DNA from: Lunularia cruciata
Taxonomy: Eukaryota; Streptophyta; Marchantiopsida; Lunulariales; Lunulariaceae
Reading direction: 5' to 3'
DNA length: 64,000 bases
Assembly: GCA_948567375.1 (NCBI GenBank)
Contig: OX419762.1
Span: forward strand, 15,320,001 to 15,384,000
Positions within the stretch are counted from its first letter, which is position 1, and every line of letters starts with the position of its first letter. Below, piece by piece: positions 20,868 to 32,169 of the stretch. The notes beneath the pieces were generated by a model. That model ran no database searches, was not told the origin of the DNA, and saw only the letters and a program-made list of their open reading frames with translations. The position numbers were made by a program, and so were the translations under genes.

Positions 20868-22268
20868 TTAGTTTTTTATGGAATGTAGTTGGCGCGAGTA
20901 GCAGAGGTAAATAAAATCTCCTCCAGCCCCCATGTTGAGGTCGATGCCAATTCTTTTAAATCCGGTTGGTGCCTGTTCGCCAACAAAGCAGAGGCCACGA
21001 ATCGGGAGGAAGCCTTCACTGTCGGGAATCTGCGACCGGTCTCTGGTGTATAAAATGAAGATATACTTCCCGCCAGCACCTTCATTCAGGTCCTTCGAGA
21101 TTTTATCGTACCCGTTGGGTATATCTACATTCCAATCATCGCCGTACACGACCTTAATGTGTTGAATCGGTTCCGGAGTATTATAATCACCACGGTGGGT
21201 CGAGGAAATGGACACCTTTGCGGTCTTGTAACAGAGATAGATAAACTTGCCTTTGGCACCCTTATTCAGATCATACCAAATCTTCTCGTATCCCTCTGGT
21301 GGCTCCACGTCCGAGTTATCGCCTGAAATCACGTCCAGGCCGACGATCGCATTTATCTTGATGTACGAAGGAATGTAGCCCTCTGCGGCTTGTTTGAGAA
21401 CTACCGAGCGGTTCTTCGAAGCTGGATCCGTTGGCAAGAGCTCCCATATCGGCCGCAGACTCCCGTGAGAAAAATTGCTGAAAACAGGGCGACTGTCCAA
21501 GGAATCAAGCCAGGCTTGATAATCTGCTGGATCCTGTAAGGATCCACTTTGTTTCCCGCCGAGGGTGTGTAAGACGGATTGGGAATTCGACCGAAATTTA
21601 GTGAGCAACTCTTTGTCGCTCCAGGTCATATTCGCGTCCCCTGAGCCCGTCAAAGAGCCGAACGACAGTTGTGCAGCATACTTGATTTCATTTTCGTCTT
21701 TGAAAGTGCTTGTCCGTGTAATTGCGACGTAATTTGCACGGCCGCCAACTATCACCCCGTACAGAAAGTAAACGCCATATTTCTCAAACAAATCAAGCGG
21801 GTCAGAATTCTGCAGCTCTTGCTCGAATGTAGGGTCTAATTTCTTGCGCAGGCTGTCAATTGATGTAGTCTTGAAGCTGAGCTTCCACTTACGGACATCA
21901 GCATGGTGTGAAACGTAGGTGCTGTCTGTTTCCGTGAAGGAGCTTTTACTGTAATCCGCTTCAACCTGAGATGAGAACGCACCATATTTCACGGTGATTC
22001 CTGCACTTGTAGCCAAATTTTCTGAGAATGAATCTTTCAACGTACTGCTTGTAGTTTGGGAAAATAAATCTCTAACTGGAGTGTACTCGATGTCCGCGGA
22101 TAGAAGCCAATCCCGATCATCAATTGTTTTAATTTCCCCAGGCGCGAAATTGAAAATAGAAGCCCCAACACTTACCGGAGAAGCGTACTTATCAAACACA
22201 TTATACATACGCCCGATTGACTCAGAACCGGGCAACGACTCCAGGCCGAGAAGATTGGTTGTGGACAT
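20868..22268 (-). CDS. MACPF-domain protein with C-terminal three-repeat beta-prism
   Basis: The intronless frame gives 466 residues from the ATG at 22268. The frame is open seven codons further up, but only to a GTG, so this ATG is chosen; its -3 base is G. Residues about 30-290 form a MACPF domain with the signature YGVYFLYGVIVGG (164-176), matching Y-G-x-[HY]-[FY]-x6-G-G. Residues about 307-466 hold three repeats of the form P-x-GY-x-KI-x-x-DLN-x-GA-x-GK-x-IYLCY (324-347, 384-407, 434-457), a beta-prism (MABP-like) as in bacterial insecticidal MACPF proteins. No signal peptide is seen. MACPF proteins assemble into membrane pores; the beta-prism usually recognises surface ligands. A defence role is likely but inferred. 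No disabling change was seen. Composition is more GC-rich than the flanks. Confidence 0.88.
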   Translation of the reverse strand: MSTTNLLGLESLPGSESIGRMYNVFDKYASPVSVGASIFNFAPGEIKTIDDRDWLLSADIEYTPVRDLFSQTTSSTLKDSFSENLATSAGITVKYGAFSSQVEADYSKSSFTETDSTYVSHHADVRKWKLSFKTTSIDSLRKKLDPTFEQELQNSDPLDLFEKYGVYFLYGVIVGGRANYVAITRTSTFKDENEIKYAAQLSFGSLTGSGDANMTWSDKELLTKFRSNSQSVLHTLGGKQSGSLQDPADYQAWLDSLDSRPVFSNFSHGSLRPIWELLPTDPASKNRSVVLKQAAEGYIPSYIKINAIVGLDVISGDNSDVEPPEGYEKIWYDLNKGAKGKFIYLCYKTAKVSISSTHRGDYNTPEPIQHIKVVYGDDWNVDIPNGYDKISKDLNEGAGGKYIFILYTRDRSQIPDSEGFLPIRGLCFVGEQAPTGFKRIGIDLNMGAGGDFIYLCYSRQLHSIKN

Positions 22269-22474
22269 GTCGGTAGAGAAAATGAGCACTCTGGAGGTGT
22301 GTCTGATAGATATCTTATGGGTACTGGTAATCTCGATTTGATCGACACGACGTGTTGATTGACTAGATTCCCAAAGAGAAGACGTCGATGTATTTCAAAG
22401 GATTACGTACCAACTAAGTACAGAGGAACACAGTGAAAACTAGATGCATATGGATATGAGAAATTGCAGAACGA

Positions 22475-23445
22475 AGACATTTTATAGGGAAAAGAGGCGA
22501 TCGCGTAGAATACCAAGAAGGATGGGAAGACCCACCAAGCTGTACAAAGATAAGACATAAGACATAAGGGATAAAATGGGGCTAAAGGTTGGAGAAACCT
22601 GGTATCCCAAATTGTTTCACAGCCAACCAGCTTTCCCATCTAGTAAACTATATCAAAGTGTATAGTGCGACCGCGTAAAAGAACGAAGGATGGGAAGACC
22701 CCATCAAATCAAGCGGTACAAGGGAAAAAAAGAAGGTAAAATGGAGCTAAGCCCCAAAAGTTGGTATGGGCGAAATCCATAAGAAGTCAAAGGAATCTCG
22801 TGGTAGCATATCAAAGTTTATAGGCGAACGTGCAGAAAAAACGATGGATGGGAAGACCCCATCAATCGATACAAGGGAAAGAGGGAAAAAAAAAGGTAAA
22901 ATGGAGCTAAGCCCCAAAAGTTGGTATGGGCGAAATCCATAAGAAGTCAAAGGAATCTCGTGGTAGCATATCAAAGTTTATAGGCGAACGTGCAGAAAAA
23001 ACGAAGGATGGGGAGACCCCATCAATCGATACAAGGGAAAGAAAACAAAGGTAAAATGGGGCTAAGCCCCAAAAGTTGGGATGGGCGAAATCCATCAGAA
23101 GTCAAAGGAATCTCGTGGTAGCAAACTATATCAGTTTATAGGGCGATCGCGTAGAAAAAACGAAGGATGGGAAGACCCCATCAAGCGGTACAAGGAAAAA
23201 AAAGGTAAAATGGAACTAAGCCCCAAAAGTTGGTATGGGCGAAATCCATAAGAAGTCAAAGGAATCTAGTGGTAGCAAACTATATCAAAGTTTATAGGCG
23301 ACCGCGTAGAAAAAACGAAATATGGGAAGACCCCCATCAAGCCGTACAATGAAGAGAAGAAAAAAAGGCAAAATAAGGCTAAGACCCAAAAGTTGGATGG
23401 GCGAAATCCATCAGAAGTCATAGAAATCTCGTGGTAATAGAACTT
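22475..23445 (-). repeat. Tandem array of LINE-tail-like units, about 158 bp each
   Basis: The marker ggatgggaagaccc or its variant recurs at about 22520, 22688, 22846, 23006, 23165 and 23320, steps of 155-168 bp. Each unit carries tttataggcga, the marker, catcaa-cggtacaagg, ggtaaaatgg-gctaagcccc and aaagttgg-atgggcgaaatcc, then agaagtcaaaggaatctcgt. Read on the minus strand these match the tail of the LINE-like element at 8160-8295. Units are well conserved, so the array is younger than the decayed LINE. Confidence 0.82.
22480..22486 (-). promoter_or_regulatory. Candidate TATA box of the MACPF gene
   Basis: TATAAAA on the minus strand lies about 210 bp before the ATG at 22268. It sits inside the end of the first tail-repeat unit (ttttataggg next to cgatcgcgtaga), so the repeat may have supplied the core promoter. 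Not tested. Confidence 0.3.
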
Positions 23446-25500
23446 ACAAGAAGAAAGACATGATGAATTTATCCATCTAAGAGCACGGTGAACTAAAGTT
23501 ATCAGAGTCCCTAGCATCAAGCTTTTTAACTTGTGACATCAGTTTCATGCATTTAGTGCACGTTGAATATGAGTCACACGCATTTAGTGCACGTGAGTGG
23601 TTCTGGATTGCTCTTTAACATTTATATCCAACACGGACTGTAGAGTAGAGTCCATAGCGCCTCGAAGTGAAATGCTTCAAGGCGCTCTCAGTGGTTTCAT
23701 GCAATAGCGTTGAACGGATGCGTGAAAATACTTATAGCGGTGGACGATTCTGCTGAATTTTCTAGGTTCGTATGTATTTAGTATTCTCACCATGATTGAA
23801 AGTATTTAGTAGGAGATGGTGGAATCTGTTATGTATATAAATAATAGTGATAGCAATATTAAGTCAGATTCTTACTTCAATTGAATTTCTAACTTGGACA
23901 GAAGAATATTGACATTTATAAAGCAAATCATTATGGTTGTAAAATTTATTTACTGGATAAAATTTTAGTTAATTAAGAATAATAGAAAATTAAAATAATT
24001 CAGATTTGTACCATGTCTATTAAAGAGAAATACAATAACTATGGGAAACTCTTATCTTCTTAAATAAAACATTAAAAGATCAAGAGTCCTAATGAAATTG
24101 AAGAGTCTCAAACTATAGAAATGTCAAATATCCAACCCTAATCCTCTTGACGGAAGTGCCCCCTAGCTAGATCCCATGGGTTGGTCCCACTCCTCATTCA
24201 GGGTATCTTCTTTCCTTCGCTAAAATACCTTGTTCTCCTCTTGTTACCTTGTTCTAGCCATAAGCGAGCAACACACTCTGCTCAAAACCCCGTAGAATTA
24301 CAGCATTTCTCAACTATTTCTGAAGTAGAATGTCAAGGGTTCCCTTGGCTCAAACATCATCATCAAACACCAAACTTAGTTGGCATAGAGATTTTATTGA
24401 TTCTCAACATTGGTCTGAGTTGCCTTTGTGAGGAAAGGAAAGTGAGTAATCCATATGCTCTTGTACGTGCTATCTATAGCAGAGGATGTTGATGAGTTTG
24501 ACTTTTGTTAAGAGGCTACATAGTCAACCTACATAGTCATACCTTATGAGTTTAAGCCTTCATATGAGCTCTGATTTGGACCTCCTATCTAACCTTGGAG
24601 CATAGCAAAGGTCCAATTGTGGATGATTTCATTGGCTTCATGAGCCATACACCAAAACCTGATATGGGTCACTCCAGTGTAGGGAGTATTAGAGCATGTT
24701 GCAGGTGGTGGTGATTGGGATAGTGAACCATACACTCTTGTAGTGGATGCATAGATGGATATGTCAGTGGAGCTATTTGTGAATTTGGGAAGGTGGATAT
24801 CAAGCATATAAGCAATGAGGCAATTGAGGTTGGGATCTGTGTGTTAGCTCAGGTGGGGGATTGGAGGCCATTGGAAGCAGAGGAGGACACCCTTGTAGAT
24901 ATGTCATTCTTGCATTTCTCACATATTTTTTCTATTGTGCTTTCTCTTTATCTAGTTTATTGTATCTCTTTGTTTATTATTGTAGATTTTGTAGGTCAAA
25001 CTCTTTTCTAGGTGTTCCGTTTATCCAATGATTTAGTTATGTGTTACTTTCCATCCTTGGTTTTTGGGTGTTTCTATTGTAGATTGCTCTACAATGCCTC
25101 CACTCCGCTCTTGAGCACAAGTAGCTAGAAGGACTACTATAGCTGGGGCTCCTAATCTAGCACCCCAAACCACATGGGCAAGATTAGGGAGTAGACCCAA
25201 ATGTTGACTCTTTTAGCATACTCCTATTTTGGCCAAAGTTCTTTATGGTTTCACCTCCAATCCCTTGCCTTATCCAAGGGAGGAACCTACCATAGTTGCT
25301 TCTCCCATGAAGGACCACACACTAGAGCTCCCTCCCGCTACCACAATCCCTCCTCCTACCTCTACATACTCACAATTATAGAGTCAAACCCCTCCTCTTA
25401 GCTCTACACACCTTCCACCACCATAAGGTCAGATCCCTTCCCCCATTTCTTTAGCCCTCCTCCACTAAAGAACCAAATCCCTCTCACAAAGCCCTCAAGA
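23446..25500. other. Intergenic, AT-rich, nothing recognised
   Basis: Two copies of catttagtgcacgt occur near 23550 and 23581; the second includes a CACGTG (G-box type) hexamer at 23590-23595. 23760-24120 is AT-rich. 25330-25480 is C/T-rich and would read as proline/serine-rich in + frames, without an identified gene. Confidence 0.4.
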
Positions 25501-25529
25501 CGCCCTTCCGTACCAACCCACTAGCAACC

Positions 25530-25960
25530 TACATAGTCATACCCGGATTGCCTATGGGTAGGCATTGGTCCAACACAACATTGAAGGCATGCCAAATGCT
25601 TATAGATGAGGGAAGAGACTACCATTCCACCTCTTCCATTGGACTTCCTTTGTACACTTGTCCTCTCTTTTTAGGCTCCACTTGACTTTTATTCTTGGTT
25701 ACACTCCCTATCAAGGTATTCTTACTGGGGTTACCTAAGCCTTATATATAAATTAGGATCCTTGTGCCATAATGACAACTTGTAAGCTCCATGCTCTCCA
25801 TTTTATTGGAAGTCATTTTAGTTGATGACCAAGGGAGAGATGTAACTACATGGACCTTGTCACTCTTCACACAATGGACTCTGCTCCTACTAACACATGG
25901 AGTTGGATCAAGACACCATGAGACCACCTCTAGGATTCATAGTTCCTTGAGAGTAGATTG
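25530..25960 (+). repeat. Dispersed repeat, copy 1 (coding-like)
   Basis: It shares with 35270-35670 (opposite strand) the words acctacatagtc, ccggattgcc, gggtaggca and a coding-like segment ILVDDQGRDVTTWTL (about 25809-25860). The common order across about 400 bp shows one repeat family, probably remains of an unidentified mobile element ORF. Confidence 0.6.
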
Positions 25961-26877
25961 GTCAACATTGTAGGATGAGTGTACCATACATGCACAAGTA
26001 GCAACTAAGAGGATAGTAAAGTCCACATAGTCCCACAATCCTCCCCTAAAGCATTGTCTACTTTGTTGCTCCTTGATATTAGGCCAAGCAGTAGATTATA
26101 GACATGCAACACATGCATTAGCCCCTCTCAGCCAACACACTTCTCTTCAAACACTCTATTTGCATTTTGGATGCTCCATGCAATGTTCAAGGAAGAGCTT
26201 CCCTCTTTTCTTCATGACTATTAGCTAGATGAGGAGCTTTAGCTTATGGAGCCTATCTCTACATTTCCATGCTTCTCAATAGTTGGTCCATCTAGACTAG
26301 TCTTTGAGCATCTGCATGATCATCTTTCTCTAAACACTCCAACTTTAGGTTTTCCTCTTCTCTTTGGTTTTTTTCAACCTATAGCTTTAGGACTAGTGCC
26401 ACTTGGAGCAACTCATCTCCTTGCTATGTCACGGAGACATTTGGTGTTTTCTTCATTTCTATTGGGGATGCTTTCTCCATTTAGTCTCTTATTATATTTG
26501 CCTATGTCTATGGAAATCTTATTCTTCTTTTTTGTCTCCACATTTATTTACTAGCCATTTTGGGTGGTTGTGAGACGTTTATTATTGGCACCAAAGTAAC
26601 CTTGGATCTCCAACATAACTTTTTTTTATCTAAATGGAGTCTCTAATGCCTTTAGTACCATTTCTTGTCTAGCTTTGTTTTGTGCTCTTTGCACAACAAG
26701 GGATCAATCCCATCCTTGATTTGATTTGTCCACACATTCTATGCATAGAGATCCCTTTGCTATATAGTCACCATAGTACCACAAGAGACTTCACATTTCT
26801 TGCATCTTCTGAGGTCACTCATTAAGGGGATACCCTTGAAGGACCTTTTTTTCCATGACACAATGCACTAGCTTAGA
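25961..26877. other. Degenerate repeat-like sequence, unassigned
   Basis: Nothing recognised. A 102-codon + frame at 26246-26554 is hydrophobic and has no family match; it is probably chance in T-rich sequence. Confidence 0.4.
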
Positions 26878-27260
26878 TGTAAATGACCAGAGAGAGAAAT
26901 AGGAGGATGGAAGATCACATTGGAACTCTAAAATGTAGGAAACTTTGGATGCCTAGCATGAGCTTTTTCTTTGGTATTTACAAGGAAGCTAAGTACAAGA
27001 CTCCCAAGAAGTTATCATGGAAGGTCTTTTTAGAAGGTACCTTCTTTGAATGCAAGTCAAGGCAGCCATCTACTTGGCATAAAAGTGGTTCAAAACTTGA
27101 GAAGTTTCTAGAATCTTCTCACCAAGAAACATCCTAGATTCTTTTGGAACATTCTTAACATTCTTATATTATGCTAGTTCTACCTTCTTTTGCTATTTTT
27201 AAGTAATTTTGCTAACTCATTAGCTGCTACTAACTCCTCTACTAACACCATATCCTTACA
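26878..27260 (-). repeat. A2 3' LTR
   Basis: On the + strand it starts tgtaaatgaccagagag and ends tatccttaca, the reverse complement of a family A LTR (TGTAAGGATATGG...). The same Hind III-like palindromes (aagtttctagaatcttct) are seen inside. It is followed by a minus-strand polypurine tract at about 27261-27275. Confidence 0.8.
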
Positions 27261-27269
27261 TATTCCTCC

Positions 27270-28790
27270 ACCACTAGTTGGTGACATCCTCATTGCCATG
27301 GAGTCCTTGAACTCTTGGATTGCAGTTTGAGCAGTTTGGAGATGAGGAAGAGGTTCCTATGTAGTTTTATAAAGAGGATATATCCTTTTTAAAGGAACAA
27401 ATACTCAATTTGTTGTTGGAGGCCACATTGGATGTCTCTTTGGGCCAAAATATGGTTGACTTTGTATCCTCATGATTTTCAATAGAGATTGGAGGAAGAG
27501 GAGGAGGTTGCATATGAGTAGGAAAGAAAGATGGTTAGAAAAAAATGTTTTTAACTTTCAAACATGCAAGATAGGATCTATCCTCATGTAACTAGGAAGT
27601 GCAAGTTCATAGGAAATAGGAGAAATAATCTAGGTAATATCTAATAGACATATCTAATTGGAAGCAAGTTTAAGAACTTGGATGTCAAATGAGATAAAAA
27701 TAGTAGAGGAAATCATGACCTTATTGTCTATTTGGAAGGTGAAATTACAATGATGTGTATCAACATATTACTTTTACCAATTTTGAGCAACAAGAAAATG
27801 GGACTTGGCTTGAAGTAAGGATGCATATAACATGGATAAGAAGGTGGAAGTATGAGGGACATGAGATGATGGTGGAGCAAGGAGATAATACAAAACAAGG
27901 AGAACTTGCCCATAATTAAGGACAAAGGAAGAGAATCTAGTAGTTGCTTGCTTAGAATTATTTGGGCGATTTCATTAGTTGTAAGACAAGTATCCCAATT
28001 CATATGATAAATTTTGACATAGGCATGAAACATATCTTCCAAAGTGTGATTTGCTCATTTGGTTTTCCCATTAGTTTGAGTAGGATAGGCCATAGACACA
28101 AAAAGCTTGATGTTGAGTAGTTTGAAAAGCACTTGCCAAAATTTGCTAGTGAATTGTGGGTCATGATTAGAAATTAGAACCCATGGCCTTCCTTGGTGCT
28201 TAAAGATTGTAACAAAGTAGATCTAGACCAATGGTAGAACATCTATTATATCTATGGTATGTGGTAAGTGAATCTACTTTCTTAGCTTATAAAAAATACT
28301 ATAATTGTAGTATAGCCTCAGTCCATTTTGGCAAGGATTTGATGAGATCTAAGCTCAAGTGTTCCCATCAAGCAGTTGGAATTGGTAGTGGTTGAAGTAG
28401 TCTACTTGGTTTTTGGTTTACTATCTTGTTGCATTGGCAACTTGTACAAGATTGGACAAACTCTCAACCTTACGTATTATGTTTGGCCACTACCATTGGT
28501 TTTGTATGGTACTTAGTGTCCTCTCCATGCCCATATGCCCAACAATTAATAAATCATGTGCTTCTTGAAGTCTCACAAGTTGTAGATCTCTTGTATTTGG
28601 AACATAGATTTGATCCTCATGAAATAGAAGGCCATTCTTGAATAAAAAGTGTCATATTCCTTGTCACATGTTACAATGTGACTTTGCACAAGATGAAAAG
28701 AGAGATCTTGTTGTAAAGTTATCTTGAATTCTATTTGTACCTTTAAGTTTCTCAACACCATGCTATTATTATGGGAGATTTAGGAAGGAT
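27270..28790 (-). pseudogene. A2 integrase and chromodomain, decayed
   Basis: The minus-strand open pieces are 28573-28761 (CDKEYDTFY, the segment before the H2C2 finger) and 27728-28042 (MEDMFHAYVKIYHMNWD, the segment after the catalytic Glu). A chromodomain remnant lies near 27300-27430. Intervening catalytic blocks are broken by stops. Confidence 0.7.
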
Positions 28791-29290
28791 CTTTAGATCA
28801 AGTCATTATAATAGGGCATTGGGAATGACATGGAATTTTCTTGGTTTGTACTCAAGCTTGATATCAAAAAATTTAGTTTTTCCTTCCATTGATGATGCCA
28901 AATCTTCATGTGCTCTAAATTTAAGGTCTACAATAAGGCTTTGTAACTAATTTGCATTATCACTTGTTTTCCCAAGAGATAATATCTCCACATATTTGTG
29001 GCCGATACCATTGCAAGTTGTTCCTAATCTTGAGCAAATCATTCCTTTCATCTACATTTAGTCATTGACTTACAAAGGCAATAGGATGTAATTCATATGA
29101 TAATTCCTATTGTAATATAACTCCAATTGCAAAGTTAAAAGCATCAAAATCAACCACACAAGGTAGTTGAAGATCATATGGTTGGAGGATGGGCCATGAA
29201 GGTACCATCTCCTTTCATTTCTTAAATGCTTCTTCTTGCTTGGTGGTCCATTTGAAGCTTGTTGTCTTCTCCAAGAGATCAATTAATGGT
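28790..29290 (-). pseudogene. A2 RNase H, decayed
   Basis: By collinearity with A1 this contains the RNase H. The minus-strand open piece 29070-29282 includes the join from RT connection (SNGPPSKKKH) to a remnant of VDFDASN-AIG at about 29110-29150. Several frame changes are present. Confidence 0.6.
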
Positions 29291-30130
29291 ATGGCCATGT
29301 GAGTATACTAGTGGATGAATCATGGGTAAAAACTTGCTAATTATATGAATCCCCAAACTTCTATGACATCTTTAGGAGTAGGTTAATTAGTATTGCCTTG
29401 ATTTCTCCTCGTCCATTATGATATCCTCTGTTGAAACTTATGGCCCAAGAAGGTAACTTCTTAATGCCAAAAGGTACACTTGGACTTCTTAGAGTAGAAC
29501 TCTCAATGTCATACATGTCTTAAGATGTCCCTTAGGTGGTTCTTGTATTTCACCTCTATCTTACTATAATTTAAAATGTTATCCAAGAACATGACCATGT
29601 ATTTATTAATAGCCTTTCCAACATCCAATGCATTTGAGCCATGAAGACTATTAGAGTATAAGTGAGCTCAAAGGTAAGACCCTCCATTCAAAATGCCCAT
29701 ACCTTATGGAATCTAATGCACATCTTCCACAATAATTGGAATTTGCCAAACTACTTCAAAGATCCAATTTTGAGAAGTATCATGGTCCACTTAATTGATC
29801 TAGCAAATCATCAATGGAAGACAAGGGATAAAAATTCTTCTTGGTTTTTTTTATTAAGATCATGGTAATCAATCCAAAAATTTAAGCTATCCATAGTTCT
29901 TTGGTATAAAGATTGCTTGTGCTCCCTAAGGAGATGGGTTGTCATATGAAATCCTTCTCCAATAACTTGATTAGTTTTGTTTGAAGTTCTTCAAACTTCT
30001 CTCTAATGAGAGATGATATATTAGTCTACTCATTGGAATACAACCTTGTAATAGCTTGATCTTGAAGGGCATACTTTGATTAGAGTGTAACCATTTTTTG
30101 TTTGAACATCACTATCAAAGTATTTTATTA
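29290..30130 (-). pseudogene. A2 reverse transcriptase, decayed
   Basis: Collinear with the A1 and A3 RT on the minus strand. The recognisable words include those for the catalytic FLD-x-I region near 29575-29600 and the SKLD region near 29750. Stops are frequent. Confidence 0.65.
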
Positions 30131-30419
30131 TAGTTTATTATCCTAAAAAAATATCTCCATTTTAAATTTCTTGACCTACTATTGGCCAAACAACCCCATA
30201 AGTACAATGATCCAACTGCAAGGGCAGCAATTACCTTAGCATATAAGTATAACCTTTTGGAAGATGATCTTGAAATACATTTTCAAACTCTTGTACTATC
30301 TAATCAACCACTACTTTTTGAGGCTTCTTGTCCCCATCAAAGTCTCCTTGAGAAATAAGTTTGATCCACACTATGAAACAAGAATATCTTCTTCCAAAGC
30401 TTGATTTATAGCTACTATA

Positions 30420-30710
30420 TTAGTAAAATTCACATCTTGGGATTGAATACTCTTAGGTGTCTTCCTTATAGGGGGCCAAAAAATCTCCTTTGCAATCTTC
30501 AATGTAACAAGTTGTAGGTTCAGAACGGAAAACCCTTTTTACCATCCTCCATCATCAATTCTCTACCTAATATAGACTATATAGGAATACCTAGTTCATT
30601 TGCTAATTGTGTGTACATGCAATTCTCAAAACTTCCATAGTCCACAAAGATTCAATAACCACAATTGGATATCATATTGCAAGTGTATCAAACTTGCATA
30701 GTTCAAGCAC
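30420..30710 (-). pseudogene. A2 protease, decayed
   Basis: Collinear with the protease region of A1 (tgtcttcctta-agg-gccaaa block, and the gcaattctcaaaacttcc block upstream). It is heavily degraded. No active-site motif is intact. Confidence 0.5.
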
Positions 30711-30739
30711 TCAATCTTGTTTGAACTAATCAGGTTCCT

Positions 30740-31600
30740 CACAAATTGCTTGATATCTTTGTTTCCATGATCATCATGCTCCATGAACTCCATTTGGGTA
30801 ATTGGTTGAGGTAATCTATTTCTATTTGAACATTAAGCAATGTCCAATTTGATAATAAAATAGTAGCTTAAATTTTTTCATAGCCACTCTTGATCTATTA
30901 TGCTGAATAGTCTCCATTAGATAACATCAATCTCTATCAATGTTGGTTCATCCATCCATCCATCATTGGTTTGTTTGCAAGTTTGGTGGAGATCTAAGTC
31001 AAGACCAGGTTGTAGCAACCAAGGAGTCAAAGTGCTAAACCATTTGCATGGCTTGTTCTAGATATTTGGATTTGCATATGGTAACTTCTAATTTGAGGTG
31101 CAATTTCAACCCACTTACATACTGGTCCAAAGCTTTGCCTTCTTCCATGTTTTGAATCAATATCATTGTACTTTTTGAATTGATAATGTAATGTCTCACA
31201 TAACTAAATTACCTTAATTCTACCAGTTGATCTTGTGTAGCTCATGTAACATTCATGGCTTTGAATCTCCTAATAATTTCACTCTTGAAGTCTCTTCATG
31301 TTGAAATTAGAGCAAAAAATTGAAATTGAGTCAACTCTACTTGGAATCAACCAATAGTTCTACCACTCTATCTAATTTACTTGAAGCCAAGAGGATTCAT
31401 CTCCAATAATCTAGAAGAGTTATGATTTCAAAATAAAGTTCACAATTGAACACAAAACTTTTTACTACTCTTGGTGGATTCCGGCCTTCAAATATCTTTG
31501 TTTCTGGAAATTGGACTTGATTTTCTCCCTCTCTAGATACTACTATCTCTAATTGCTCATGTCATTGACAAAACTACGACTAGAGACCATTTAATTATTG
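30740..31600 (-). pseudogene. A2 gag, decayed and truncated
   Basis: Collinear with A3 gag. The region near 30780-30880 corresponds to the zinc-knuckle segment, and 31080-31280 to the capsid segment with the leftover of QFVRG-LKS. The match stops near 31600. Confidence 0.55.
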
Positions 31601-32160
31601 AGGGGCTTGCATGTATAGAGAGTGACCTCTCACCTTTTTACCCAAAAGGCCTGGTTATAAAATCAAGAAAATTTGGTGTGATTTCACTTTTTTTTGGTGT
31701 TTTCAATCTTGAAGCCAAAGACCAAGAAGTCATTCAAACCTTTGTTCTTTGCAATTTTGCAATCTTCATAGTTGTTTGTTTTGACCTTAGCAACAAATAG
31801 GCAACATGGTGTTTGTATGGAAACCCATGAGGGAGATCCTTGAAGTCATCCTTTGTAGCCCAATAGTAGACAAATATGCAATTTACTACACGAGTGAGGT
31901 AATCCAAAGCAAGCATCTCTCCATGCGTTGGAATTGGGAGTTGAGGGACTTTGGAATCATCCATGAGATGAAGGAGAGGAAAGATAGAACAACAAGGGAC
32001 TTGAGAAGAAACTCTTACAATTGCCAATTCTCCTTGGTGCAAATGCAAGACCAATGGAAGCCATGACTCTTGATACAAAGTTTGGGCCAAAAGACAAAGC
32101 AATGAGTGACCAGCTCTTGGTATCTTTTGCATATAAAAGGTCCATAAACAATGGCTAGAG
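31601..32160. other. Unassigned sequence beyond the A2 truncation
   Basis: A minus-strand frame of 132 codons (31734-32132) contains DDSKVPQLPIPTHGEMLALD and LPHGFPYKHHVAYLLLRSKQ. It is comparatively well formed for this region but unrecognised, and may belong to a plant repeat ORF. Confidence 0.35.
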
Positions 32161-32169
32161 AGTCAGTAG

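Larger units (their letters stand above)
26878..31600 (-). mobile_element. Family A retrotransposon, copy A2, 5'-truncated and decayed
   Basis: The 3' LTR (26878-27260) and internal DNA follow the A1 order on the minus strand: chromodomain and integrase, RNase H, RT, protease, gag. Similarity to A1 and A3 fades near 31600 inside gag. No primer site or 5' LTR follows, so the 5' end is lost. Its frames are more broken than in A1. Confidence 0.8.

Noticed and set aside
22269..22289. Seven extra N-terminal residues for the MACPF protein
   Set aside because: That upstream start is a GTG; the first ATG in frame is at 22268, which a plant gene would use.
22475..23445. CRISPR-like array
   Set aside because: Units of about 158 bp are contiguous with no unique spacers, and the genome is eukaryotic.
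22747..23520. Several minus frames of 60-84 codons with similar sequences
   Set aside because: They are the same tail-repeat unit translated repeatedly, not a protein repeat family.
26246..26554. 102-codon hydrophobic + frame as a membrane protein
   Set aside because: T-rich sequence yields hydrophobic codons by chance; no conserved motif or promoter and decayed surroundings.
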